From Actinomadura coerulea (GTDB lineage: Bacteria; Actinomycetota; Actinomycetes; Streptosporangiales; Streptosporangiaceae), in assembly GCF_014208105.1 (NCBI RefSeq), contig NZ_JACHMQ010000001.1:434001-498000 (forward strand): a DNA stretch of 64,000 nt, read 5' to 3'. The notes under the pieces are model-generated. The model was not told the origin of the DNA and did not search any database. It was given only the letters and a program-made list of their open reading frames with translations. The position numbers and the translations under genes were made by a program. Shown one piece after another: positions 50,306-59,144 of this stretch (its first letter is position 1; every line of letters starts with the position of its first letter).

Positions 50306-50568
50306 CCGTCGTCTACACCGTCACCATGGTCCTGCTGGGCGCGGCGATCCTGATGACGACCGCGCGGCTCGTGCGCGGCCCGACCTCCTTCGACCGGATC
50401 ATGGCCGTGGACGTCCTGGCGGTCCTTCTGGTCAGCGGCATCGCGGTGCACTCGGCCGTCTGGGGCGAGCCCGCGCTGTCGACGATCCTGGTGGCCGTCG
50501 TGCTGCTGGGGTTCGTCGGGTCGGTCACCGCCGCCCGCCTCGCGGCGCAGCGGGAGGAGCGCCCGTGA
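50302..50568 (+). CDS. mrpF: MrpF subunit of the antiporter
   Basis: The 88-residue protein has three membrane helices with the MrpF motif RLVRGPTSFDRIMAVDVLAVLLV. It is coupled to its neighbours by four-base overlaps (ATGA and GTGA). Confidence 0.92.
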   Translation: MTVVYTVTMVLLGAAILMTTARLVRGPTSFDRIMAVDVLAVLLVSGIAVHSAVWGEPALSTILVAVVLLGFVGSVTAARLAAQREERP

Positions 50569-50894
50569 CCGCCGGCGACGTCGTCACCGCCGTCCTGCTC
50601 CCCGCGGGCGCCGCGTTCTGCGCGGTGGGCGCGCTCGGCGTGCTGCGCTTCCCCGACCTGCTCACCCGGCTGCACGCCGCGACCAAGCCGCAGACGATCG
50701 GGCTGGTGCTCGTCCTCGCGGGCGCCGCCCCGCAGGCGGGCTCCGTCGCGGCCGCCGCCCCGCTGCTGCTGGTCGCGGTCTTCCAGCTGATCACCGCGCC
50801 CGTCGCCGCCCAGACGATCGGCGCCGCCGCCTACCGCGCCGGCGTCCTCGACCGGACCGCCCTCACCATCGACGAGACCGACCGCGGCCCCTGA
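50565..50894 (+). CDS. mrpG: MrpG subunit of the antiporter
   Basis: The 109-residue protein has three membrane helices and the MrpG signature GALGVLRFPDLLTRLHAATKPQTIGLVLVL. It is the last gene of the mrp operon. Only 6 bases separate its stop from the stop of the converging siderophore-interacting-protein gene. Confidence 0.92.
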   Translation: MTAGDVVTAVLLPAGAAFCAVGALGVLRFPDLLTRLHAATKPQTIGLVLVLAGAAPQAGSVAAAAPLLLVAVFQLITAPVAAQTIGAAAYRAGVLDRTALTIDETDRGP

Positions 50895-50900
50895 CCGCGC

Positions 50901-51734
50901 TCACTCCTCGGTGGCGGGGCTGCCGCCGGCGACGACCTCGGCGAGCAGGTCCTCCTCGGTGGCGCCGCGCCGCCAGTAGCCGGTGAAGGTGACGGCGCGG
51001 CGGTCCAGGCCGCGCTCGTTCACCAGGTGCCGCCGCAGCGCCTTGACCGCGGCGGACTCGCCCGCGATCCACGCGTAGGCGCCGTCCGGGATGGTCGCCG
51101 CGCGCACGGCGTCCAGCAGGCCGCCGGGGGAGACCCAGGAGACCTGCGCGGCGGACGCGGTCGGCAGGTCCTGCCGGTCGCCGGGCTCCGGGACGTCGAT
51201 CCAGACCTGCGCGGGCGTCCCGGCGGGCAGCCAGGCGAGGTTCCCGGCGATGGCGGGCAGCGCGGTGAGGTCGCCCGCCATGACGACCGGGGCGCCGGGC
51301 GGCGGCCGGAAGTCGTAGCCGCCGTTGTCGGGGCCGGTCGGGCCGAGGACGGTGACGCGGTCGCCCGGGGCCGCCGCCGCGGCCCAGCGGGCGGCCGGGC
51401 CGGACGCTCCGTCCATGTGCAGCGCGAAGTCGACGTCCAGCTCGCCGGGGCGCCTGCCGCGGACGGTGTAGGACCGCATGATGCCGCGCACGGCCGGGTC
51501 CAGCGCCCGCCAGTCGGCGAACCAGGTGTCGCCGTCGCTGTCGCGCGGCATCACCGGGGCGTCCTGGTGCGGGTGCGGGAGGAAGATCTTGAAGCGCTGG
51601 TCGCGCCCGGCGGTGACGAAGCCGTCCACGGACTCGCCGCCGAAGGTGACGCGGGCCATGGACGGTCCGAGCCGCTCGGACCGCAGGACGCGCAGGTCGA
51701 AGAACGCGTACGGGTGCGCCGGGGTCCTCGCCAT
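50901..51734 (-). CDS. Siderophore-interacting protein (ferric-siderophore reductase)
   Basis: The 277-residue flavoprotein of the ViuB/SIP family has an N-terminal FAD-binding barrel (MRSYTVRGRRPGELDVDFALH near residues 86-106; R-S-Y-T contacts FAD) and a C-terminal NAD(P)H-type domain (AYAWIAGESAAVKALRRHL near 222-240). It reduces ferric siderophore in the cytosol to release iron. It ends an iron-repressed operon with the binding-protein gene, 7 bases after that gene's stop. Confidence 0.9.
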   Translation of the reverse strand: MARTPAHPYAFFDLRVLRSERLGPSMARVTFGGESVDGFVTAGRDQRFKIFLPHPHQDAPVMPRDSDGDTWFADWRALDPAVRGIMRSYTVRGRRPGELDVDFALHMDGASGPAARWAAAAAPGDRVTVLGPTGPDNGGYDFRPPPGAPVVMAGDLTALPAIAGNLAWLPAGTPAQVWIDVPEPGDRQDLPTASAAQVSWVSPGGLLDAVRAATIPDGAYAWIAGESAAVKALRRHLVNERGLDRRAVTFTGYWRRGATEEDLLAEVVAGGSPATEE

Positions 51735-51741
51735 CGCCGCC

Positions 51742-52770
51742 TCAGCCCGTCTTCTTCGCCGACCGGATGGACGCGGCGAGCGCTTCGAGGATCGGCGCGC
51801 AGCCCTCGTAGGAGAAGCGGGGCTCGGGCTGCCACGCGATGACCTGGTTCGCCTTCACCGCGGGCAGGTCCTTCCAGGACGGCTTGGAGCCGAGGTCCTT
51901 GGGCTGGAGCGCCTGCGTGCGGGAGTCGAGCATGATGACGTCGGCCCGGTACTTGTCGGCGTTCTCCCAGCTCAGGTTCTCGAAGTAGCCCTCCTTGCTC
52001 ACCTTCTCCGGCACGATCAGGTCGACGCCGAGCTCCTTGAAGTAGATGAGGTCGGTGTTCTTGCCCGGGCTGGAGGCGTAGAAGAGGTCGGGGCTCGCGG
52101 ACGCCGCCAGCACCTTCAGGCCCGGCTTGGCCTTGGCCGCCGCGCGCAGCGCCTCCGCCGCCTTGTCGAACCTGGCCTTGGCAGCCGTGACCTTCGCCGA
52201 CTTCAGGTCGGCGCCGAGCGCGGCGGCGAGCGCGGCGGTCCGCTCGATGGGCTTCGGCAGCGCGACGGCGCCCGCGGAGATGGCGACCGACTCCGCCAGC
52301 GCGAAGATCTTGTCCTTGCTCTCGGCCGGGACGTAGAACAGGTCGCCCGGCAGGAACATGTTGTCGACGAGCAGGTCGGGGCGCAGCGCGGCGTACTTCT
52401 CGATGTTGAACTCGCCGTAGGCGTTTCCGATGATCTCCAGCCGGTCGACGGGCAGGTTCCCGGCCTGCGGGTCGGGCTTGCCGTCCTTGAGCTTCGTCGG
52501 GCCGAACACGCCGACGATCTGCCGGTCCACGCCGAAGTCGTAGAGGGCGGCGGCGGTGCCGACGTAGCCGACGACCCGCTGCGGGCGCGCCTTGAGCCGC
52601 ACCCGGGTGCCGCGGTCGTCGGTGAACGTCCAGGCGCCGCCGCCCGGTGAGGCCGTTCCGCTCGCGTCGTCACCGCCTCCGCACGCGCTGATGAGCGCCC
52701 CGAGGGCGAGGGCGCCGCCCGCGCCGAGCAGGCCGCGGCGGGTGAGGTGCTGAGCCCCGATGTTCGACAT
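51742..52770 (-). CDS. Ferric-siderophore ABC transporter binding lipoprotein
   Basis: The 342-residue protein has a signal with TRRGLLGAGG (possible Tat) and lipobox LISAC near C30. The mature part is a FecB/BtuF-type two-lobe binding domain: PQRVVGYVGTAAALYDFGVD and YAALRPDLLVDNMFLPGDLF. It captures iron siderophores outside the membrane and feeds the divergently encoded permeases. It is controlled by the iron box between the operons. Confidence 0.92.
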   Translation of the reverse strand: MSNIGAQHLTRRGLLGAGGALALGALISACGGGDDASGTASPGGGAWTFTDDRGTRVRLKARPQRVVGYVGTAAALYDFGVDRQIVGVFGPTKLKDGKPDPQAGNLPVDRLEIIGNAYGEFNIEKYAALRPDLLVDNMFLPGDLFYVPAESKDKIFALAESVAISAGAVALPKPIERTAALAAALGADLKSAKVTAAKARFDKAAEALRAAAKAKPGLKVLAASASPDLFYASSPGKNTDLIYFKELGVDLIVPEKVSKEGYFENLSWENADKYRADVIMLDSRTQALQPKDLGSKPSWKDLPAVKANQVIAWQPEPRFSYEGCAPILEALAASIRSAKKTG

Positions 52771-52824
52771 CTCCGACGTTCTCCCAAATCAAGTTGCATG
52801 GCCGGATGGTCGGCCGATGGGAGC

Positions 52825-52843
52825 TTAGGTTAACCTAACCTAA
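52825..52843. promoter_or_regulatory. Iron box between divergent siderophore-uptake operons
   Basis: The 19-bp TTAGGTTAACCTAACCTAA is a near-perfect IdeR/DmdR1 site. It overlaps TAAGAT (52841-52846), a likely rightward -10, and TAAGCT on the opposite strand, so one repressor dimer pair can block both promoters. The remainder of 52771-52905 holds untranslated leaders. Confidence 0.9.
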
Positions 52844-52905
52844 GATCTTGTCCAGAGTGGGGACCGTCACGGTGGTCCCCGGCCGTCCCCCCCGGAGCCC
52901 GCCAC

Positions 52906-53955
52906 GTGTTGACGACCAAGTCGCCGCCGGTCACACCGCCCGCGGAGCCGGCGGAAGTCCCGCGGCCGCCGGGCGCGCGGTGGGTGGCCGGACTCGTCGG
53001 CGCGCTCGTTCTCCTCCTCGCCGCCGTCGTGCTCAGCCTCGGGATCGGCGCGAAGCCGCTGTCGCCCGGACAGGTGTGGGACGGGCTTTTCCACGCCGAT
53101 TCGGCCGCGTACACGCTCGTCCGCGAGATGCGCCTGCCGCGCACGATCCTCGGCCTCCTCGCCGGGACGGCGCTCGGCCTCGGCGGCGCGGTGATGCAGT
53201 CGCTCACCCGCAACCCGCTCGCCGACCCCGGCCTCCTCGGCATCAACGCGGGCGCCGCCGCCGCGGTCGTGTCGGCCATCTCCTTCCTCGGCGTCACCTC
53301 GTTCACCGGGTTCGTGTGGTTCGCGTTCGCCGGCGCGGGCGCCGTCGCGATGCTGCTCTACGCGGTCGGCGGCGGGCGCGCCGCCACCCCGGCCCGGCTC
53401 GCCCTCGCCGGGTCCGCGCTGAACGCCGCACTCTTCTCCTACGTGAGCGCGGTGCAGCTGCTCGACACCGCGTCCCTCGACCGGATGCGCTTCTGGACGG
53501 TCGGGTCGCTCGCCTCCGCGCAGGGCTACACGGTCGTCCGCGTCGCGCCGTTCGTCCTCGCCGGGCTGGTGGCGGCGCTGCTGCTGGCGCGCCCGCTCAA
53601 CGCGATGGCGATGGGGGAGGACGCGGCCCGCGGGCTCGGCGCCGACCCCGGGCGCGTCCGGATCGCCGCGATCGTCACCGTCACGCTGCTGTGCGGCGCG
53701 GCGACGGCGGCGTGCGGGCCCATCCTCTTCGTCGGGCTGATGGTGCCGCACCTCGTCAGCGCCCTGACCGGCCCCGACCTGCGCCGGCTGATCCCGTTCT
53801 GCGCGGTCCTCTCACCCGCACTGATGCTCGTGGCGGACGTCTTCGGGCGCGTCGTGGTGCGCCCGTCCGAACTCCAGGTCGGCGTGGTGATGGTCGTCGC
53901 GGGCGGGCCGGTCTTCCTCTACTTCGTCCGACGGTCCGGGAGGTCCCGCGCATGA
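52906..53955 (+). CDS. FecCD-type siderophore ABC permease (first)
   Basis: The 349-residue membrane protein has about 8-10 helices and the FecCD signature GTALGLGGAVMQSLTRNPLADPGLLG near residues 87-112, and GPILFVGLMVPHLV near the end. The N-terminus is a Pro-rich cytosolic extension. The start is GTG at 52906. It pairs with the next permease as a heterodimer. ATGA overlaps link it to the following gene. Confidence 0.92.
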   Translation: MLTTKSPPVTPPAEPAEVPRPPGARWVAGLVGALVLLLAAVVLSLGIGAKPLSPGQVWDGLFHADSAAYTLVREMRLPRTILGLLAGTALGLGGAVMQSLTRNPLADPGLLGINAGAAAAVVSAISFLGVTSFTGFVWFAFAGAGAVAMLLYAVGGGRAATPARLALAGSALNAALFSYVSAVQLLDTASLDRMRFWTVGSLASAQGYTVVRVAPFVLAGLVAALLLARPLNAMAMGEDAARGLGADPGRVRIAAIVTVTLLCGAATAACGPILFVGLMVPHLVSALTGPDLRRLIPFCAVLSPALMLVADVFGRVVVRPSELQVGVVMVVAGGPVFLYFVRRSGRSRA

Positions 53956-54998
53956 GCAGGGGGCCGCGTTTCGCGGTAGTCCGGACGCCCGCGGCGTCGT
54001 TCCGGTTCCGGCCGCGCGCTCTCGTCGTCGCGGCGCTCTGCCTCGCCGTCGCGCTCGGGACGGGCGTGCTCCTCATCGGCAGCGGCGACTTCCCGATGAG
54101 CCCCGGCGACGTCGTGCGGACGCTGGCCGGGCAGGGGTCGCCCGCCGACTCGCTCATCGTGAACGAGATCCGGCTGCCGCGGGTGGCGGCCGGCCTCGCG
54201 GTCGGCGCGGCGCTCGGGCTGGCGGGCGCGATCTTCCAGTCGCTGGTCCGCAACCCGCTCGGCAGCCCCGACATCCTCGGCTTCAGCCAGGGCGCCGCGA
54301 CCGGCGTCCTCGCCGTGATCGTGCTGACCGGCGCCGGCAGCGCCGCGGTCGCGGCCGGCGCGGCCGGCGGCGGCCTGCTCACCGGCCTGGCCGTGTACCT
54401 GGTGGCGGGACGGCACGGCGCGCACGGGCAGCGGCTCATCCTCGTCGGCATCGGCGTCGCCGCGATCCTCACCGGCGTCAACGGCTACCTGATCACCCAG
54501 GCGGAGATCACCGACGCGGCCCGCGCCGTGCTGTGGCTGACCGGCAGCCTGGACGGCCGCGACTGGTCGGACGCCGCGCCCGTCATCGCGGCGCTCGCCG
54601 TGCTCGGCCCGCTCGTCGTCGCCGGCTGCGGCCGGGCGCTGCGGATGCTGGAGATGGGCGACGACGCCGCGCACGGACTCGGCGTCCCCATCGAGCGGGT
54701 CCGGGTGCTGCTGCTGGCCGCGGCAGTACTGCTGACCGCGCTCGCCGCGGCGGCGGCCGGGCCGGTGTCGTTCGTCGCGCTGACCGCGCCGCAGCTCGCC
54801 CGCCGCCTCACCCGGACGGCCGGCCCCAACCTGCTGCCGGCGGCGTGCATGGGCGCCGCGCTGATGGCGGCCGCCGACTGGGCGGCGCAGCGCGGCTTCC
54901 CCGGCCACCAGCTCCCGGTCGGCGTGGTGACCGGGCTGCTCGGCGGCGGGTACCTGGTCTGGCTCCTCGTGACCGAACGCAAGACGGGACGGATGTGA
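53952..54998 (+). CDS. FecCD-type siderophore ABC permease (second)
   Basis: The 348-residue membrane protein has the signature LGLAGAIFQSLVRNPLGSPDILGFSQGA (about 76-104) and GPVSFVALTAPQLARRL near the end. It forms the channel with the preceding permease. ATG at 53952 overlaps the upstream stop, and its own TGA shares a base with the ATPase start. Confidence 0.92.
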   Translation: MSRGPRFAVVRTPAASFRFRPRALVVAALCLAVALGTGVLLIGSGDFPMSPGDVVRTLAGQGSPADSLIVNEIRLPRVAAGLAVGAALGLAGAIFQSLVRNPLGSPDILGFSQGAATGVLAVIVLTGAGSAAVAAGAAGGGLLTGLAVYLVAGRHGAHGQRLILVGIGVAAILTGVNGYLITQAEITDAARAVLWLTGSLDGRDWSDAAPVIAALAVLGPLVVAGCGRALRMLEMGDDAAHGLGVPIERVRVLLLAAAVLLTALAAAAAGPVSFVALTAPQLARRLTRTAGPNLLPAACMGAALMAAADWAAQRGFPGHQLPVGVVTGLLGGGYLVWLLVTERKTGRM

Positions 54999-55807
54999 TG
55001 AAGGACGCGACCGCGCGGCTCGCCGGCGCCGGGCTCACCCTGGCCTACGACAAGCGCACCATCGCCGAGGACCTCGACGTGGCGGTGCCGGAGGGCTCGT
55101 TCACGGTGATCGTGGGGCCGAACGCGTGCGGCAAGTCGACGCTGCTGCGCGCGCTGGCGCGGATCCTCAAACCCTCCGCCGGGACGGTCGTGCTGGACGG
55201 CCGCCCCATCGCCGACTGGCCCGCCAAGAAGCTGGCGCGCACGCTCGGGCTGCTGCCGCAGTCGTCGATCGCGCCGGAGGGCATCACGGTCGCCGACCTC
55301 GTCTCGCGCGGCCGGTATCCCCACCAGAGCCTGCTGCGGCAGTGGTCCCGGGAGGACGAGCGGGTCGTCGCCGAGTCGATGGCCGCGACGGGCGTCGGGG
55401 ACCTCGCCGACCGGCATGTGGACGAGCTCTCGGGCGGGCAGCGGCAGCGGGTCTGGATCGCCATGGTGCTCGCCCAGCAGACGCCGCTGCTGCTGCTGGA
55501 CGAGCCGACGACCTACCTCGACATCGCGCACCAGATCGAGGTGCTCGACCTGTGCGCGCGGCTGCACGAGGAGGGCCGGACGGTCGTCGCCGTCCTGCAC
55601 GACCTCAATCACGCCGCCCGCTACGCCACCCACATGATCGCGATGCGGGACGGCCGGATCGCGGCGGAGGGCGACCCGTCCGACGTGGTCACCGCCGACC
55701 TGGTAGAGCAGGTCTTCCGGCTGCCATGCCGAGTGATCGACTGCCCGGAAACAGGCACCCCCCTGGTCGTCCCAGCAGCCCGACCCCGCACCGCCTCCCT
55801 CCGTTGA
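54998..55807 (+). CDS. FepC-type siderophore ABC ATPase
   Basis: The 269-residue ATPase has Walker A GPNACGKSTLL (about 40-50), signature LSGGQRQRVWIAMVLAQ, Walker B LLLLDEPTTYLD and an H-loop LHDLNHAARYATH. It energises the FecCD pair. Its start overlaps the previous stop by one base (TGATG). The stop lies inside the 5' arm of the following hairpin. Confidence 0.94.
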   Translation: MKDATARLAGAGLTLAYDKRTIAEDLDVAVPEGSFTVIVGPNACGKSTLLRALARILKPSAGTVVLDGRPIADWPAKKLARTLGLLPQSSIAPEGITVADLVSRGRYPHQSLLRQWSREDERVVAESMAATGVGDLADRHVDELSGGQRQRVWIAMVLAQQTPLLLLDEPTTYLDIAHQIEVLDLCARLHEEGRTVVAVLHDLNHAARYATHMIAMRDGRIAAEGDPSDVVTADLVEQVFRLPCRVIDCPETGTPLVVPAARPRTASLR

Positions 55808-55864
55808 CTTGCGGCGTGTTGCCCTTATGAGAGCGCTGATAAGGGCAACACGCCGCAAGTCGAC
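55803..55864. terminator. Exceptionally long perfect hairpin after the siderophore operon
   Basis: A 23-bp perfect stem (55806-55828 / 55839-55861) is extended by two more pairs and one G-U pair. It surrounds a 10-base loop and begins in the last codon and stop of the ATPase gene. Confidence 0.85.
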
Positions 55865-55873
55865 AGAGCCTGG

Positions 55874-55914
55874 AATCGTTGTAGCCTTCTAATGGTTGTA
55901 GGGGTATAACGATT
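55874..55914. promoter_or_regulatory. Imperfect palindrome at the MFS promoter, likely MarR operator
   Basis: AATCGTTGTA (55874-55883) and TATAACGATT (55905-55914) form an inverted repeat with one mismatch, with related GGTTGTAGG between them. The block is just before GGAGGCG and the GTG start of the exporter gene. The MarR gene at the end of this operon is the obvious candidate regulator. TATAAC may serve as part of the -10. Confidence 0.6.
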
Positions 55915-55923
55915 GGAGGCGGC

Positions 55924-57393
55924 GTGCCCGAACTCAGTTCCCGACGCCGGCTGGGCGTGCTGGCCATCTGCTGTCTGAGTCTGCTCATCGTCAGCCTGGA
56001 CAACACGATCCTCAACGTCGCGCTCCCGTCGCTGCAGCGCGACTTCCACAGCTCGCTGTCGGGCCTGCAGTGGACCATCGACGCGTACCTGATCGTCCTG
56101 GCGTCCCTGCTGCTGCTGTCCGGCTCGACCGCCGACCGGATCGGGCGGCGGCGCGTGTTCCAGACGGGGCTCGCGCTGTTCTCGGCCGGGTCGGTGCTGT
56201 GCAGCCTCGCGCCGTCCCTCGGCCTGCTCGTCGCCGCCCGCGTGGTGCAGGCGGTCGGCGGGTCCATGCTCAACCCGGTCGCGATGTCGATCATCACGAA
56301 CGTGTTCACCGGGCCGCGCGAGCGGGCCCGCGCCATCGGCGTGTGGGGCGCCGTCGTCGGGCTCAGCATGGCGATGGGCCCGCTGGTCGGCGGGCTGCTG
56401 GTCGACTCGGTCGGCTGGCGGTCGATCTTCTGGCTGAACGTGCCGATCGGGCTCGCCGCGCTCGTGCTGACCGCGCTGTTCGTCCCCGAGTCGCGCGCCC
56501 CGCGCCCCCGCCGCCCCGATCCGCTCGGCCAGGCGTTCATGATCCTGCTGCTCGGCACGCTGACGTACGCGATCATCGAGGCGCCCGGCCGCGGCCCCGC
56601 CGACCCGGCCGTCTACGGCGCCGCGATCGTCGCCGCCGCGTCCCTCGCCGGCTTCGTCCTGCACGCGCTGCGCGCCCCCGAACCGCTGATCTACCTGCGC
56701 TTCTTCCGCAGTGTCCCGTTCTCGGGCGCGACCGTCATCGCGGTCAGCGGGTTCGCCGCGCTCGGCGGGTTCCTCTTCCTCAACACCCTCTACCTGCAGA
56801 ACGTGCGCGGGCTCTCGGCGCTGCACGCGGGGCTGTTCCTGCTGCCGATGGCGGCGATGACCGCCGTGTCCGCCCCGCTGTCGGGACGGCTCGTCGGGAG
56901 CCGCGGCCCGCGGCTCCCGCTCCAGATCGCGGGGGCGGCGATGCTCGCCAGCGGCCTGCTGTTCGCCGCCTTCGACGCCGAGACCCGCGACGTCACGCTG
57001 TTCGCCGCGTACGTGCTGTTCGGTCTCGGGTTCGGCATGCTCAACTCGCCGATCACGAACACCGCCGTGTCGGGGATGCCGCGCGCCCAGGCGGGCGTCG
57101 CCGCGGCGGTCGCCTCCACCAGCCGGCAGATCGGGCAGGCGCTCGGCGTCGCGGTGATCGGCGCCGTGCTGGCCGCCGGGACCGCCGCGGCGCATCCCGC
57201 CGCGCCGGCCTTCGTCTCGGCCGCCCGACCGGCATACTGGATCCTCGCCGGATGCGCCGCCGCCGTGCTGGTGCTGGGCACGGCCACCACGGGCCGGCGG
57301 GCCGCCCGCAGCGCGGCGCGCACCTCCGGCCTGTTCGGCGGCGACGAGGCGGCGCCGGACGCACGCGATGTGACGGGAGCGAGTGCGCGATGA
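55924..57393 (+). CDS. DHA2-family MFS drug exporter (EmrB/QacA type)
   Basis: The 489-residue protein has 14 predicted membrane helices. Signatures are DNTILNVALPSLQRDF (about 26-41, motif D1), GSTADRIGRRRVFQTG (motif A) and VVQAVGGSMLNPVAMSII (motif C region). It is a proton-driven exporter of drugs or hydrophobic compounds. GTG at 55924 follows a GGAGG site. It overlaps the MarR regulator gene by four bases, indicating an autoregulated export operon. Confidence 0.9.
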   Translation: MPELSSRRRLGVLAICCLSLLIVSLDNTILNVALPSLQRDFHSSLSGLQWTIDAYLIVLASLLLLSGSTADRIGRRRVFQTGLALFSAGSVLCSLAPSLGLLVAARVVQAVGGSMLNPVAMSIITNVFTGPRERARAIGVWGAVVGLSMAMGPLVGGLLVDSVGWRSIFWLNVPIGLAALVLTALFVPESRAPRPRRPDPLGQAFMILLLGTLTYAIIEAPGRGPADPAVYGAAIVAAASLAGFVLHALRAPEPLIYLRFFRSVPFSGATVIAVSGFAALGGFLFLNTLYLQNVRGLSALHAGLFLLPMAAMTAVSAPLSGRLVGSRGPRLPLQIAGAAMLASGLLFAAFDAETRDVTLFAAYVLFGLGFGMLNSPITNTAVSGMPRAQAGVAAAVASTSRQIGQALGVAVIGAVLAAGTAAAHPAAPAFVSAARPAYWILAGCAAAVLVLGTATTGRRAARSAARTSGLFGGDEAAPDARDVTGASAR

Positions 57394-57830
57394 CCGAGCC
57401 CGCCGTCCAGCACGCCGACGCCGCCGCGCGGGCGTGGCACAACCTGCGGGTGCTGCTGCACGAGCGCGGCGACCGGCGCCGGGAGGTCACCGACGCGCTC
57501 GGCATGAGCTTCTTCCGGGTCAAGGCGCTGCGGTACGTCGCCGCGGCGAGCACCCCGGTGACGCTGCGCGACCTCGCCGAGAAGCTGCTCACCGACCGCC
57601 CCTACGTCACCCTCGTGGTGGACGACCTCGTCGGGCGGGGCCTGGTCGAGCGGACCGAGAACCCCGCCGACCGCCGATCCAAGATCGTGACCGTGACGGC
57701 GGCGGGGCGGGCCGCCGCGGCCGAGGCCGAGCGGATCCTGGACACCCCGCCGCCGTCGCTCTACGACCTCCCGGCCGAGGACCTCGCGGTCCTCGACCGG
57801 GTCGCGGCGCGCCTGGTCGCCGAGGGCTGA
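57390..57830 (+). CDS. MarR-family regulator of the exporter
   Basis: The 146-residue winged-helix protein has LRYVAAASTPVTLRDLAEKLLTDRPYVTLVVDDLVGRGLVERT (recognition helix and wing) followed by NPADRRSKIVTVTAAGR, the MarR DxRxK-type wing. It probably represses the exporter until a drug or phenolic ligand binds. ATG at 57390 overlaps the exporter's stop (ATGA). Confidence 0.9.
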   Translation: MTEPAVQHADAAARAWHNLRVLLHERGDRRREVTDALGMSFFRVKALRYVAAASTPVTLRDLAEKLLTDRPYVTLVVDDLVGRGLVERTENPADRRSKIVTVTAAGRAAAAEAERILDTPPPSLYDLPAEDLAVLDRVAARLVAEG

Positions 57831-57863
57831 CCGCGGGCCGGGGCCCCCGCGTCCCGGCCGTCC

Positions 57864-59144
57864 TCAGGCGCCCGCGGGAACCTTGTACCTCTCGGCCGCC
57901 TCCGACTCCATGGGCTGCCGCTCGACGACCAGCCCGCCGACGGCCTTGGCGTCCGTCCGCAGGATGTAGGTCTTGCGGGTGCCGGGCTCGTCCACCTTCG
58001 AGAAGTCCATCGGCGTGCCGTAGCCGCCGTCGTGGGCGGTGGTGGAGCGGTGCGCGGTGATCAGGCCCTCGCGGGTGAGGTCCTTGGCCGCGCACGCCTT
58101 CTTCAGCGCGTCCGCGAAGATGACCGCGCCCGTGTACCCGTTGACGACGGCGCTGTCGCGCGGCTGCCCCGGGTACTTCTTCCCGTAGTCGTCCGCCAGC
58201 TTCTTGATCGGCGCCAGGTCGGACGAGACGGGCGCGCCGGCGCTGGCGAGGTAGAAGTCCTTGAGCAGCGCGGGCGCGGCCGCGGTCTGCAGGAGCTGCG
58301 GGGAGAACCCGGAGTTGCTCGCCACGATCGGCGCCGCCATGCCCTTGGCACGGGCGAGGCCCGCCAGCGACGCCGACTGCCGCGGCCCGGCGCTCATCAG
58401 GATCGCCTTGACGCCCGCGCTCTTCAACGCCGCGACCTGGGCGGACATGTCGTTGTCGGTCGCCTTGATCTTCTGCTCGACGAGCGTCAGGCCGAGCTCG
58501 CCCGCCGCGTACTTCGCTCCGGCGAGCGCGCTCTCGCCGTAGTCGCCCTCGAAGTAGACGTGCCCGACCTTGTCGCCCTTCGCGATGCCCTTCTCCCGGG
58601 TGAGGAAGTCCAGGGCGTTGATCATGTCGATGTCGTAGGTGGTGCCGGTGACCTGGATGTACCGGCTGCCGAGCAGCGTCGTCGACCAGGCGTTCGGGAT
58701 GACGAACATCTTGTCGGACGTGATGCGGCCCTTGAGCGCCGTCACCATCGGCGAGCCGACGAACTGGGCGATGCCGATGACGCTCGACTGCATCTCGCTG
58801 TACCCGGCGACGGCCTTCTGCACGTCGTAGCCGTGGTCGCGGACGACCAGCTCGACCTTGCGCCCGCAGACGCCGCCCTGGGCGTTGAGCTGCTCGAAGT
58901 ACATCTGCTGCGCCTGCGTCAGGCTCTTGCCGAGCGGCGCGTACACGCCGGTCAGGTCGGTCTCGACGCCGACGCGGATCGTCCCGTCGGTGACGCCGGG
59001 GCCGGTCTTGACCCCGTCCGCACCGGTTCCGCCGGACCCACCGGACGCCTTGCCGCTGCAGCCCGACGCCATGCCCAGGGGCAGGGCCACGGCCAGCGCG
59101 GCAGCGGCGAGACGTACCGCCCCGGACCTTGCTATGCGCTTCAA
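57864..59144 (-). CDS. Branched-chain amino-acid-type ABC binding lipoprotein
   Basis: The 426-residue periplasmic-binding protein family 6 member has a signal peptide with lipobox MASGC near C29. The mature domain has TDGTIRVGVETDLTGVYAPLG and DKVGHVYFEGDYGESALAG-type motifs. It captures the substrate for the LivHMGF system encoded upstream on this strand. TTG at 59144 has GAGGAG 8 bases before it. It overlaps the livM stop (TTGA). The true ligand may be an amino acid, amide or aromatic acid. Confidence 0.9.
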   Translation of the reverse strand: MKRIARSGAVRLAAAALAVALPLGMASGCSGKASGGSGGTGADGVKTGPGVTDGTIRVGVETDLTGVYAPLGKSLTQAQQMYFEQLNAQGGVCGRKVELVVRDHGYDVQKAVAGYSEMQSSVIGIAQFVGSPMVTALKGRITSDKMFVIPNAWSTTLLGSRYIQVTGTTYDIDMINALDFLTREKGIAKGDKVGHVYFEGDYGESALAGAKYAAGELGLTLVEQKIKATDNDMSAQVAALKSAGVKAILMSAGPRQSASLAGLARAKGMAAPIVASNSGFSPQLLQTAAAPALLKDFYLASAGAPVSSDLAPIKKLADDYGKKYPGQPRDSAVVNGYTGAVIFADALKKACAAKDLTREGLITAHRSTTAHDGGYGTPMDFSKVDEPGTRKTYILRTDAKAVGGLVVERQPMESEAAERYKVPAGA

